From Streptomyces sp. NBC_00239 (GTDB taxonomy: Bacteria > Actinomycetota > Actinomycetes > Streptomycetales > Streptomycetaceae): a DNA stretch of 64,000 bases. Positions 17,660 through 25,234 of the stretch are shown in pieces (the stretch's first letter is position 1; each line of letters starts with the position of its first letter). The notes under the pieces were generated by a model that was not told where the DNA came from, did no database searches, and saw only the letters and a program-made list of their open reading frames with translations. Both the position numbers and the translations under genes were made by a program. The stretch is from contig NZ_CP108095.1 of NCBI RefSeq assembly GCF_036194065.1, positions 8,308,001-8,372,000 of the forward strand, written 5' to 3'.

Positions 17660-17686
17660 TGTCACAGGGCGTGGGGCTACCTCGTC
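17660..17686 (+). promoter_or_regulatory. ECF41-type promoter
   Basis: TGTCACA (17660-17666), a 16-base spacer and CGTC (17683-17686). This is the bipartite promoter known for ECF41 sigma factors, which control an adjacent oxidoreductase, decarboxylase or epimerase gene. It lies 40 bases before the carboxymuconolactone decarboxylase gene, whose neighbour encodes an ECF41 sigma factor. Confidence 0.8.
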
Positions 17687-17726
17687 TCAGGGGGTGTAGC
17701 CACTGACGACCACGGAGGAGCACACG

Positions 17727-18200
17727 ATGGACGCGCGACTGAACTACTTCGCCGGCCCGAACCCCGGCAAGGCCCTCAAGCACCTCATGTCGGCGGGCAG
17801 GGCGCTCAAGGAATCCCCGCTGCCGGCCGCGACGCAGGAGTTGGTGGCACTGCGCGTGAGCCAGATCAACGGCTGCGCCGTCTGCATCGACATGCACACA
17901 AAGGAGGCCGCCGCTGCCGGGGAGGCCTCGGTGCGGCTGAACCTGGTGGCGGCGTGGCGGGAGGCCAGGGTCTTCACCGAGGCCGAACGTGTCGCGCTGG
18001 AGCTGGCGGAGCAGGGGACCCGGGTCGCGGACGCGGCCGGCGGGGTCAGCGACGAGGTCTGGGCGCGTGCCGCCGAGCACTACGACGAGGAGCAGCTCAC
18101 CGCCCTGGTGATCCTGGTGTCCTTCATGAACACGGTGAACCGGCTGAACATCATCACCCAGCAGCCGGCCGGCGACTACGAGGTCGGGCAGTTCCACTGA
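17727..18200 (+). CDS. Carboxymuconolactone decarboxylase / AhpD-like protein
   Basis: A 157-residue protein of the CMD family, all-helical trimers that act as alkylhydroperoxidases or decarboxylases. The signature is QINGCAVCIDMHTKEA: a CxxC pair followed by His, the redox centre of AhpD-like members. GGAGGAG precedes the ATG at 17727. The ECF41 sigma gene follows 154 bases later on the same strand and a matching promoter precedes this gene, so it is the expected target of that sigma factor. The electron partner and substrate are unknown; protection against peroxides or organic electrophiles is plausible. Confidence 0.9.
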   Translation: MDARLNYFAGPNPGKALKHLMSAGRALKESPLPAATQELVALRVSQINGCAVCIDMHTKEAAAAGEASVRLNLVAAWREARVFTEAERVALELAEQGTRVADAAGGVSDEVWARAAEHYDEEQLTALVILVSFMNTVNRLNIITQQPAGDYEVGQFH

Positions 18201-18354
18201 ACGGTCGTCGGTCACCGGCCCGGGCCCGGGCCGCGGGCTCTGCGTTCCCGGCCGTGGGGGCCTTGCTCTGCGCCGTCGGTGGACCGGATGATCACCAGAA
18301 GATGCCCGCGCCGACGAGTACGGCCGGGCGGGAGGACTACAAGGGGGAATCGGC

Positions 18355-19278
18355 GTGAGCAAGGTCGAGGAGTTCGAGGAGCTGCGGTCGCTGCTGTTCT
18401 CGATCGCCTACCGGATTCTGGGCAGCGTGGGAGAGGCCGAGGACGCAGTACAGGAGACCTGGCTGCGCTTCGACGGCTCGGCGACCCGGCCCACGTCGAC
18501 CAAGGCCTTCCTGTCCGCCACGGTGACGCGGATCTCGATCGACGTGCTGCGCTCCGCGCGGGTGAGGCGGGAGGAGTACGTCGGGCCGTGGTTCCCCGAG
18601 CCGCTGCTCACGGATCCCTATCAGGATCCGGCACGCTCAGCGGAACTGGCCGACTCTGTGTCCATGGCGGCGCTGCTGCTCCTGGAGCGGCTCAGCCCGC
18701 TGGAGCGGTCGGTGTTCGTGCTGCGGGAGGTGTTCGGCTTCGGCTTCGACGAGGTCGCCGCGGCGGTGGAGCGGTCGGAGGCGGCGTGCCGGCAGCTGCT
18801 GGTACGGGCGCGGCGGCACATGCAGGCCGGACGGCCACGGTTCGAAGCGGACCGTCAGGAGCGGCAGGAACTGGCGACGCGATTCTTCGACGCCCTCCGC
18901 GAAGGCAATGTCGTCGGCCTGCGGGATCTACTCGCCGCCGACGTGTCGATGGTCGGGGACGGCGGCGGCAAGGCCCCGCAGCTGGCCAGAGCCGTCATCG
19001 GCGCCGAGAACGTGGCCCGGCTGCTCGCCTCCGTCTTCCCCCGGATGGCCCGGATCGACGTGACCTTCGAGCCGCACGAGGTCAACGGCCAGCCCGGAGC
19101 GATCTTCCGCGACCGTGACGGCAAGGTGCTCCACACCTTGGCCCTCGAGGTGCTCGACGGGCAGATCCAGACGATCCGCTCGGTGATCAACCCCGACAAG
19201 CTCGGCCACCTCGGGCCGGTCGCTGACGCCTGGGCTGTCGACCGCGAGGTGAAGCAGGCCCGCCCGCAGACGAAATGA
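18355..19278 (+). CDS. ECF41-type RNA polymerase sigma factor with C-terminal SnoaL-like control domain
   Basis: A 307-residue sigma factor, longer than ordinary ECF proteins. Region 2 (FSIAYRILGSVGEAEDAVQE) and region 4 (LEERLSPLERSVFVLREVFG-type text, then AAAVERSEAACRQLLVRARR) fill residues 1-165. A SnoaL-like domain follows. The two ECF41 control motifs are present: DGGGK in the linker (about residue 199) and NPDKL near the C-terminus (about 281). In this group the fused domain replaces an anti-sigma factor: it is needed for activity and also restrains it. GTG start at 18355 with GGGGGA upstream. It should recognise the promoter at 17660. Confidence 0.93.
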   Translation: MSKVEEFEELRSLLFSIAYRILGSVGEAEDAVQETWLRFDGSATRPTSTKAFLSATVTRISIDVLRSARVRREEYVGPWFPEPLLTDPYQDPARSAELADSVSMAALLLLERLSPLERSVFVLREVFGFGFDEVAAAVERSEAACRQLLVRARRHMQAGRPRFEADRQERQELATRFFDALREGNVVGLRDLLAADVSMVGDGGGKAPQLARAVIGAENVARLLASVFPRMARIDVTFEPHEVNGQPGAIFRDRDGKVLHTLALEVLDGQIQTIRSVINPDKLGHLGPVADAWAVDREVKQARPQTK

Positions 19279-19346
19279 CCTCGGGACTGGGGTGGGCCGG
19301 CTCGTCCACCAGCAGCTCATGTCAGCGGCCGCCAGGTGGCCGGCGC

Positions 19347-19442
19347 CTATCCGGCGAGGTTGAGGTTGCGCAGGCGGGCTATGCCGCGCATCGCGTGGTG
19401 CACACCGTCGCCGTGGAGGCGGCAGTCGCGCAAGATCTTCCA
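19347..19442 (-). pseudogene. C-terminal relic of an IS5-type transposase
   Basis: The minus strand reads WKILRDCRLHGDGVHHAMRG then IARLRNLNLAG and a TAG stop, the usual C-terminus of IS5-group transposases in Streptomyces (family text W-K-I-F-R-D-C-R-L-K-G-D-G-V). The sequence upstream is unrelated, so only about 31 residues remain. The rest of 19279-19598 holds no supported gene. Confidence 0.72.
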
Positions 19443-19598
19443 GGGTCACCTGATGTTCAACCCCGACCGCACCGTCGGCGCCATCGCCGACGAGCGAGTC
19501 GCGGCCCGTACCCGTGCGTGCCTTCGTGAGCGTCCGTGCGCTCTGCCCGAACCGGAGGCCCGGGCAGAGCGCCCACCCTCTACGCAGCGGGCTCCGGC

Positions 19599-20174
19599 TC
19601 AGCAGCCGCCGCAGTTGTAGAACGTCACGTCCCAGTGGTTGCCTTCGTCGGCGTAGACGTTGCCGGCCCCGGACTTCCACTGCGGGGCGCCGTCACCGCG
19701 CACCCCGATGTAGCTGAATGTGTTCTTGATGTAGTTCCCGAGGCAGGTGTACTTGCTGAAGTCGAGCTTGTAGCCGTTCCAGTGCGAGTAGGTGCCGCCG
19801 GCGTGGCCGGTCTCGGTGCCGCCGGTGATGTTCAGCGCGCAGCCGCTGGCGCTCTTGAGGGTTTGGGCGCCCTGCGCCGTGGCGAGGTTGAGCTGCTCGA
19901 AGGACGTACAGGTCGGGTTGTTGCGGTCCGAGCAGCCGCCGGACGAGGACCAGGTGATCCCGGACGCGCGGAACTTGGAGGTCGCGGTGGCGTGGCTGAT
20001 CTTGGTGGCTGCGTGGGCCGCGGTGGCGCCGCCGAGGACGCCGACACCGGGGGCGAAGAGCGCGCCGAGGACGAGGGCGAGGGCGGTGAGGACGGAGCGG
20101 AGTGTGTTCCGTCGTGTGGTACTTGTGGCCGTGCCGCTGGCCTGGGGACCGGTGGGGCCCGCGGGAGACTTCAT
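19599..20174 (-). CDS. Secreted protein with M15-peptidase-like metal motif
   Basis: A 191-residue exported protein. AGGAGG precedes the ATG at 20174. A long N-region leads into a signal peptide (LTALALVLGALFAPGVGVLG, cleavage after HAA near residue 54). The mature part contains NLATAQGAQTLKSASGCALN, then TGHAGGTYSHWNGYKLDFSK. The H-x2-G-x3-D pattern there matches the zinc-binding segment of M15 D,D-peptidases. Six cysteines suggest disulphides and the protein ends in YNCGGC. It may be a cell-wall or protein hydrolase, but the full catalytic set cannot be confirmed by eye. It follows a secreted GDSL hydrolase on the same strand, 130 bases downstream. Confidence 0.72.
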   Translation of the reverse strand: MKSPAGPTGPQASGTATSTTRRNTLRSVLTALALVLGALFAPGVGVLGGATAAHAATKISHATATSKFRASGITWSSSGGCSDRNNPTCTSFEQLNLATAQGAQTLKSASGCALNITGGTETGHAGGTYSHWNGYKLDFSKYTCLGNYIKNTFSYIGVRGDGAPQWKSGAGNVYADEGNHWDVTFYNCGGC

Positions 20175-20304
20175 GAGCTTTCCTCCTGGTGCGGATTTCG
20201 GCGGATGGGTGCGAAGGTGTGCGGGCGTGCTGAGCGGTCGCCCTTGCGGTCTACCCGCGTCGACTCCCGGGCGCGGATGGTCCCGGGATTGCAGGCGGGG
20301 GAGA

Positions 20305-21108
20305 TCAGACGGCGGAGCGGAAGGCCGGCAGGTATCCGCCGGAGTGGCCTGTGGCCGTGGGGTGGTAGCTGTTGGAGACGGGCACCGAGACGCTGTGCAG
20401 CCAGGCGTCGCCCGAGCAGATCTCGTGGCCGGTGAACTCGTCCACGACGCTGGAGTAGGAGAATCCCGCGTTGGCGGCCTGCTTCGCGAGCATGCCGTTG
20501 AGTGCGTCGCTGCCCCGGTTGATCGCCGCACGCTCGGTTTCGCTCAGGCCGGCGATGCAGCTGCCGTTCAGCCGGTAGAAGCGCGGGTAGCCGAGCACGA
20601 CGACGTGAGCCTGCGGCGCCTTGCTGCGGATGGTGCCGTAGAGGGACGAAAGGCTTCCGGGGAGGGTGTTGTTGACCTGTGCGATGGCGTTGTTCACCGC
20701 GTTGACGCAGGTCGCCTCGCTCTGCAGGACGCAGGTCTGCATGACGTTCGCGAAGCCGACGTCGTTGCCGCCGGCGGTGACGCTGACCAGGGTGGTGGAG
20801 CTGTTGAGCGGGGTCAACTGGCTGCTCTTGACCGTACTGGTCGTCGCTCCTGAACAGGCGGTGAAGGAGAACGAGGCCGGGGCGTTGGCAGCCGCCCACA
20901 GGGAGGGGTAGGCCTTGCTGCTGCGCTGGCAGTTGCCGCTGTCGGACAGGTAGCTTCCGGCGCCCACCCCTGAAGAGTAGGAATCGCCGAGAGCGACGTA
21001 GCGCTCGCCTGCTGCCGTGGCGGCGGAGGCGTGCTGGGTCAGTCCCAGGGTCGCGGCGACCAGAGCCAGCAAGGCGGGCAAAACCCGTCCCAAGCTAGAC
21101 GTGTGCAT
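20305..21108 (-). CDS. Secreted SGNH/GDSL hydrolase (lipase/esterase)
   Basis: A 267-residue exported esterase with a signal peptide (ALLALVAATLGLTQHASA) and all SGNH blocks: block I ALGDSYSSGVGAG (nucleophile Ser about 44), block II around NCQRSSKAYPS, block III TAGGNDVGF, and block V SYHPTATGHSGG with the catalytic Asp/His region. Six cysteines match the three disulphides of the Streptomyces lipase subgroup related to S. rimosus GDSL lipase. It hydrolyses lipid or short-chain esters outside the cell. The gene lies upstream of the M15-like secreted protein on the same strand and may share its transcript. Confidence 0.92.
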   Translation of the reverse strand: MHTSSLGRVLPALLALVAATLGLTQHASAATAAGERYVALGDSYSSGVGAGSYLSDSGNCQRSSKAYPSLWAAANAPASFSFTACSGATTSTVKSSQLTPLNSSTTLVSVTAGGNDVGFANVMQTCVLQSEATCVNAVNNAIAQVNNTLPGSLSSLYGTIRSKAPQAHVVVLGYPRFYRLNGSCIAGLSETERAAINRGSDALNGMLAKQAANAGFSYSSVVDEFTGHEICSGDAWLHSVSVPVSNSYHPTATGHSGGYLPAFRSAV

Positions 21109-21399
21109 GACAAGTAACTCCTTGGCGTGTTGTGGGGATCAGGAGTTGTTGAAGCGTCACTCTTGTAGCAGTGCTCGACGCCCTCGCGATAGGTGCGCGA
21201 ACCGGTTTGTTTCTGTGCGCTCCACTGAAGGGCGATGGTGACCCATGCCCTGCGCGGGCAAACCCGCCTCCCGCGCCGCCCGCCGGAGCGCCTGTCACCT
21301 GCTGGAACTGGGGCACCGCCGCAGCGCCATGCGGCACACCGCCGGAGCAGCCGTCGGGCAGGCCCTCGCGTCGGCCTGTCAGAAGCCTGCGAAAGGGGC

Positions 21400-21700
21400 C
21401 CAGTTCCCGGGCCGTCTCGCGTGGCGCCCCAGATGATGCCGGTGTGCTCGGCTCCGACGTCGGGCAGCACTTCACCGGCGCCGGGCGGAGGCGTGAACCC
21501 CGGGCCGCGCAGCAGCAGGACGTTGTCGCTGTCGACCACGTGGCGTTGGCCGCATCGCGGTGCTCCCGCCGGACCGGGCCGGCGTAGAAGGCCTCCGGCG
21601 AGCGCCGGCGGTGCGCCATGTCGGGGAACGCGCCGGCATCCCCGAACAGCGGCCGGGCCATCGCGTGGCCGGGGAACTCCACCCAGGTGGCGGGGCCCGA
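21400..21700 (-). pseudogene. Decayed gene, family not recognised
   Basis: On the minus strand two stretches with strong third-position GC follow each other in different frames: EFPGHAMARPLFGDAGAFPD to AFYAGPVRREHRDAANATW, then DSDNVLLLRGPGFTPPPGAG and EVLPDVGAEHTGIIWGATRD. They look like one protein split by a frameshift, with neither a start nor an end intact. The rest of 21109-22060 contains no intact gene; a possible forward relic (GGWVKHNTISSLSSSPGQ) ends near 21888. Confidence 0.4.
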
Positions 21701-22060
21701 GCCGAGTGTGGCGCGAAAGCGATTTCACAAGTGACCGCCACGGTCGGCACCGGTAACGCATCAATGCCTTCGGCGCCCACGACAACCGAAGCCCTGACGG
21801 CTCGGCCACCGGCGGCTGGGTCAAGCACAACACCATCAGCTCGCTGTCCAGCTCGCCCGGCCAGCGCGCCAACGGAACGGTGTACTGAGCCCCGATTCAC
21901 CAGCGTGACTTCGAAGTTGCCGGAACCGGGGCGGGCTCCAGTCGAACCGGCCGCCGGCAGTGAGGCCGGTGTTCTCGACGTGGGCGGCCCAGGGAACAGG
22001 TGCAGAGGGGGCGGCCGTTGGCGACCGGCGGCATGTTGCGCCCGTGTCGTCTGGGTACGA

Positions 22061-22111
22061 CCCCCGCCCGGTGGTGCGGAGGGACCTGCCCTCCGCACCA
22101 CCGGGCGGGGG
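22061..22111 (+). terminator. Perfect 23-bp stem with 5-base loop
   Basis: Left arm 22061-22083 and right arm 22089-22111 are exact reverse complements; the loop is ACCTG. The arms begin CCCCCGCCCGG and end CCGGGCGGGGG. It sits 16 bases before the GNAT start codon, so it either stops transcription from the decayed region upstream or forms a leader hairpin that limits expression of the acetyltransferase gene. Confidence 0.8.
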
Positions 22112-22127
22112 AGGGCAGGATGGGGGC

Positions 22128-22682
22128 ATGGACCTTCCTTCCGATGTTCCGCGGATCAGCGCGGGTGACGCCCTGGTGCTGCGCCCCTGGCGGCTCGACG
22201 ACCTCGACCTGGTGCGCGAGGCCTCGACCGATCCGTACATTCCGCTGATCACCACCGTCCCCGCCGTCTACTCATACGACGAGGGGGTGGCGTTCGTCCG
22301 GCGGCAGTGGGACCGCACGGTCCACGGCACCGGATATCCGTTCGTCATCGCGCGTGGGCACGACGACCGCCCGATGGGCACGATCGGACTGTGGGTCGGC
22401 GAGGTCGCGCAGGGGCGTGCCACACTCGGCTACTGGGTGGCGGGCTCCGCGCGCGGGCACGGGGCGGCGTCGGCGGCCTTGCGCGCGGTCAGCACCTGGG
22501 CCCTCGCCGACCTCCGGATCCCCCGCCTCCAGCTTTTCGTCGAGCCGTGGAACACGGCGTCCTGCCGGACGGCCGAGGACGCCGGATTCGTCCGGGAGGG
22601 GCTGCTGCGCAGCTGGCAGCAAGTGGGTGACGAGCGCCGCGACATGTTCGTCTACTCGATGCTCACCGCCGGGACCGGCTGA
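22128..22682 (+). CDS. GNAT-family N-acetyltransferase
   Basis: A 184-residue acetyltransferase of the RimJ/RimL type. The fold is clear from LRPWRLDDLDLVREASTDPY at the start, LGYWVAGSARGHGAASAALR (the acetyl-CoA pyrophosphate loop, R-G-x-G-x-A) and LQLFVEPWNTASCRTAEDAG then FVREGLLRSWQQVGDERRDM, the usual strand 5 and C-terminal text. Such enzymes acetylate ribosomal protein N-termini or small amines. It faces the end of the diaminopropionate gene, whose 3' end is 54 bases away on the other strand. A role in self-protection for the neighbouring cluster is possible but unproven. Confidence 0.88.
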   Translation: MDLPSDVPRISAGDALVLRPWRLDDLDLVREASTDPYIPLITTVPAVYSYDEGVAFVRRQWDRTVHGTGYPFVIARGHDDRPMGTIGLWVGEVAQGRATLGYWVAGSARGHGAASAALRAVSTWALADLRIPRLQLFVEPWNTASCRTAEDAGFVREGLLRSWQQVGDERRDMFVYSMLTAGTG

Positions 22683-22735
22683 CGCAGAGGCACCCCTGCC
22701 GGCCCCGGCTGCACGGAGCGTGCCAGTCCAGCCGG

Positions 22736-23719
22736 TCAGTGGACGTCGACGGGCTCCCTCAGGTGCGCGGGCCGCGCAGTGTCGGCAGTGGCCGCCCCGG
22801 TGGCGTAGACGAGGTCCATGTACCGTTCCCCGCGATCGGCGAAGAGCGTGAGCACCCGGCTGCCGTCCGGCAAAGACGGCCCGATGCGCTGCAGCGCACT
22901 GACCACCGCTCCCGACGACGCCCCGGCAAGGATCCCCTCGCTGCGCAGGAGAGCATGGCAGCCCGCGACCGCCTCCTCGTCGCGTACGAGGACCACGTCG
23001 TCGTGTTCGAGGGTGGCGGCCAGTTCCGGGACCCGGCTCGACCCGTGCCCGGGAAGCCGCCGGGGCGCCGCCGGCCCGCCGAAGATGACCGAGCCGAACG
23101 CGTCGACGGCGACCACCCGCAGGGTGGGCCAATGGGCGCGCAGCCGGCGCGCGAGGCCCTGGAGGGTCGCAGTGGTGCTGACCGCCGCCATCAGGACGTC
23201 GATCCCCCCGGGGATCTGAGTGAGGACTTCCGTCGCGGTCTGTTCGTAATGGGCTTGCCAGCACAGGTCGTTGGCGTACTGGTTGACCCAGACGACGTCC
23301 GGGTCGCGGGCCACGATCTGCCGCACCCGGGCGAGTCTGGTCTCCAGGTAGCCGCCGCAGGTGTCCTGCTCCCACACCATGTCGATGTCCGCCCCGAGGT
23401 TGTCCAGGATGGCGAGGTTCGTCGCGGAGGTGTTCGGGTCGAGTACGCAGGTCAGCCGCAGTCCGTAGAGCGGGGCGAGGGCGGCCAGGGCGATGCCGAA
23501 GTTGCCGGAGGAACTCTCCACGAGCCGCGAGCCGGGACGGACCGTGCCATCGGCGAGCCAGCTCTCGATGACGTGGCGAGCGGCCCGGTCCTTCATGCTG
23601 CCCAGCGGGTTGAGGTATTCCAGCTTGGCCATGACGTCGAGCGGTTGGTCCCGGAACAGCCGTTCCAGGCGGACGACGGGGGTGTTGCCCACAGCTCCGG
23701 CAATGCTGTCGTGGATCAT
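22736..23719 (-). CDS. sbnA: SbnA-like PLP synthase for 2,3-diaminopropionate
   Basis: A 327-residue fold-type II PLP enzyme of the cysteine synthase group. PLP-lysine motif NPLGSMKDRAARHVIE (Lys about 43), substrate loop VESSSGNFGIALA, and the phosphate-binding glycine/serine stretch STTATLQGLARRL. SbnA condenses O-phosphoserine with glutamate to give N-(1-amino-1-carboxy-2-ethyl)-glutamate, which SbnB oxidises to L-2,3-diaminopropionate. The SbnB-like gene lies 16 bases upstream on the same strand, so the pair is one operon and should supply diaminopropionate to the NRPS cluster. The symbol is by homology. The PLP residues look complete. Confidence 0.9.
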   Translation of the reverse strand: MIHDSIAGAVGNTPVVRLERLFRDQPLDVMAKLEYLNPLGSMKDRAARHVIESWLADGTVRPGSRLVESSSGNFGIALAALAPLYGLRLTCVLDPNTSATNLAILDNLGADIDMVWEQDTCGGYLETRLARVRQIVARDPDVVWVNQYANDLCWQAHYEQTATEVLTQIPGGIDVLMAAVSTTATLQGLARRLRAHWPTLRVVAVDAFGSVIFGGPAAPRRLPGHGSSRVPELAATLEHDDVVLVRDEEAVAGCHALLRSEGILAGASSGAVVSALQRIGPSLPDGSRVLTLFADRGERYMDLVYATGAATADTARPAHLREPVDVH

Positions 23720-23735
23720 GCCGTCTCCAGAGGGC

Positions 23736-24773
23736 TCATCGGGGCAACCGCGAGCCGAGGCCCAGCTCCGTTGCAGCGGTGAACACCCGGTGCGCGAGTG
23801 CCACGTCCTGGACGGACATGCCGAACGGGTTCACCACCGTCAGACCGCTTTCGTCCAGCGGTTCCTGCTTCAGCAGGAGTTCGCCCAAGGTCCCGTCGAC
23901 CTGCTTCGCCGGTCCCGGGGGCGCCGGCTCGTCCTGGCCGTACAGCAGCCCCTCGCGGTACATTCGCCCCAGGAGACGACGCGGATCGGTACGGACGAGC
24001 TGCCAGTCGTCGACCACGACCTGCGCGGCACCCAGCACGACCTCCGCCACCAGGTCGTCCAGTGAAACGTGGACGACGGTGGCGGTGGGCAGCAGCCAGT
24101 CGGAGCGGATGTACCCCTCAGTCACGGTAGTGAGCGGTACCACCACGTCCGAACCCCGGACCGCGTCCTCCGCTGCCCCCGCCACCGTCAGCCGCACCCC
24201 TGCTGCTTCGGCCGTTGTGCGGTGCCGGGCCAGGAACGCGTCCGCGCCGGCGGGGTCCCGGTCGTACACGGTCAGTTCGGTGAGGCCCGCAAGCCGGGGC
24301 AGCAGGAGGCCGAAGTGGGCGTCCGCCTGCGCACCGCATCCCAGGAAGGCCAGTCGGTGGGCGGGGCGGGTGCGCAGCCCGACGGCGACGGCCGACACCG
24401 CGGCCGTCCGCGTGGCGCTGATCAGGGCGGCGTCCATCATCGCGTAAGGGTGGGCGGTCTCGGGGTCGAACAGGAAGGTCAGGCCGTCCGCGCGTGGTAC
24501 GCCCCGGGCCGTGTTGCCCAGCGAGGCGTTGATGATCTTGGTGCCTGCCACGGGCTCGAGCCCTCGGATCAGGCCCGGCATGTTGAGGCTGCGGGCGCTG
24601 TGTCCTTGGGGAGTGGTCCAGCCGAGATAGCCCTCGTCCGGCACGTCGGTCTCGCCGCGTGCGTGCGCCTTCAGCACGTCCGTTGCGACGGCAACCGGGT
24701 CGATGTGGCTCAGTGCCCGGGCCACATCCGCTCGCGGCAGATAGAAGAGTTCGGACCTTGCCTGGGGTGACAT
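23736..24773 (-). CDS. sbnB: SbnB-like dehydrogenase (ornithine cyclodeaminase fold)
   Basis: A 345-residue NAD-dependent enzyme of the ornithine cyclodeaminase/mu-crystallin family. The substrate part reads GWTTPQGHSARSLNMPGLIR and FDPETAHPYAMMDAALISAT-type text; the Rossmann motif is LAFLGCGAQADAHFG (about 145). Members next to sbnA are SbnB, which oxidatively cleaves the SbnA product to 2,3-diaminopropionate and 2-oxoglutarate. ATG at 24773 has AAGGA eight bases upstream. Together with sbnA it forms the first precursor operon of the cluster. Confidence 0.9.
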   Translation of the reverse strand: MSPQARSELFYLPRADVARALSHIDPVAVATDVLKAHARGETDVPDEGYLGWTTPQGHSARSLNMPGLIRGLEPVAGTKIINASLGNTARGVPRADGLTFLFDPETAHPYAMMDAALISATRTAAVSAVAVGLRTRPAHRLAFLGCGAQADAHFGLLLPRLAGLTELTVYDRDPAGADAFLARHRTTAEAAGVRLTVAGAAEDAVRGSDVVVPLTTVTEGYIRSDWLLPTATVVHVSLDDLVAEVVLGAAQVVVDDWQLVRTDPRRLLGRMYREGLLYGQDEPAPPGPAKQVDGTLGELLLKQEPLDESGLTVVNPFGMSVQDVALAHRVFTAATELGLGSRLPR

Positions 24774-24855
24774 GACATATTCCTTGGGTTGATTGTGCTG
24801 TGGTGGGGGAGAGGCGCCGGCGTCGGATCCGGGCCCCCACAGGTGCGGGTGACCG

Positions 24856-25083
24856 TCAGATGGAGGGGTGGCCCCAGCCGGTGTCGCCGGGCGACTGCTG
24901 CGGCGCCACCCCCCAGCCGGTGTCGTCTCCCGGAGCGTCCGTCGTGTGCGAAACCGCCGTCTGAAGTGCGGAGTTGGAGGCGGACGGGCTCGGGTGGGCA
25001 ACAACTGCGATCGAGGCCGCGGCGATCACTCCCGCGAGTCGCAGGGCGGTCGACCGGGTCCACGGGCAGGGGACAGCGCGCAT
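24856..25083 (-). CDS. Small secreted peptide with repeated DTGWG motif
   Basis: A 75-residue peptide. The start MRAVPCPWTRSTALRLAGVI has a basic region and hydrophobic core, with likely cleavage near AHPSPSAS (about residue 35). The mature part ends with two copies of a Pro-Gly-Asp motif: APGDDTGWGVAPQ and SPGDTGWGHPSI. AAGGA lies nine bases before the ATG at 25083. The gene diverges from a LuxR-type regulator gene across 151 bases and lies 82 bases upstream of sbnB. It has no enzymatic motif. It could be a signalling peptide, a modified-peptide precursor or an unrelated secreted peptide. Confidence 0.62.
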   Translation of the reverse strand: MRAVPCPWTRSTALRLAGVIAAASIAVVAHPSPSASNSALQTAVSHTTDAPGDDTGWGVAPQQSPGDTGWGHPSI

Positions 25084-25234
25084 GTCGGTGCATCCTTCGG
25101 GCGAGGTGCGAGCCTCGCCGAGGGGGCGGGCTCCATGAGGACGAGCCTGTCCGGTCACCTATGCTCGGTACAGAGTGTTGATCACACACCAACGTGCAGC
25201 GCAGTAAGGTGAGCACCTATCAAAGCGCCTCAAT

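Noticed and set aside
22736..24773. Staphyloferrin B-type siderophore cluster suggested by sbnA/sbnB
   Set aside because: No IucA/IucC-type synthetases or siderophore uptake genes are present; SbnA/SbnB here more likely feed the NRPS.
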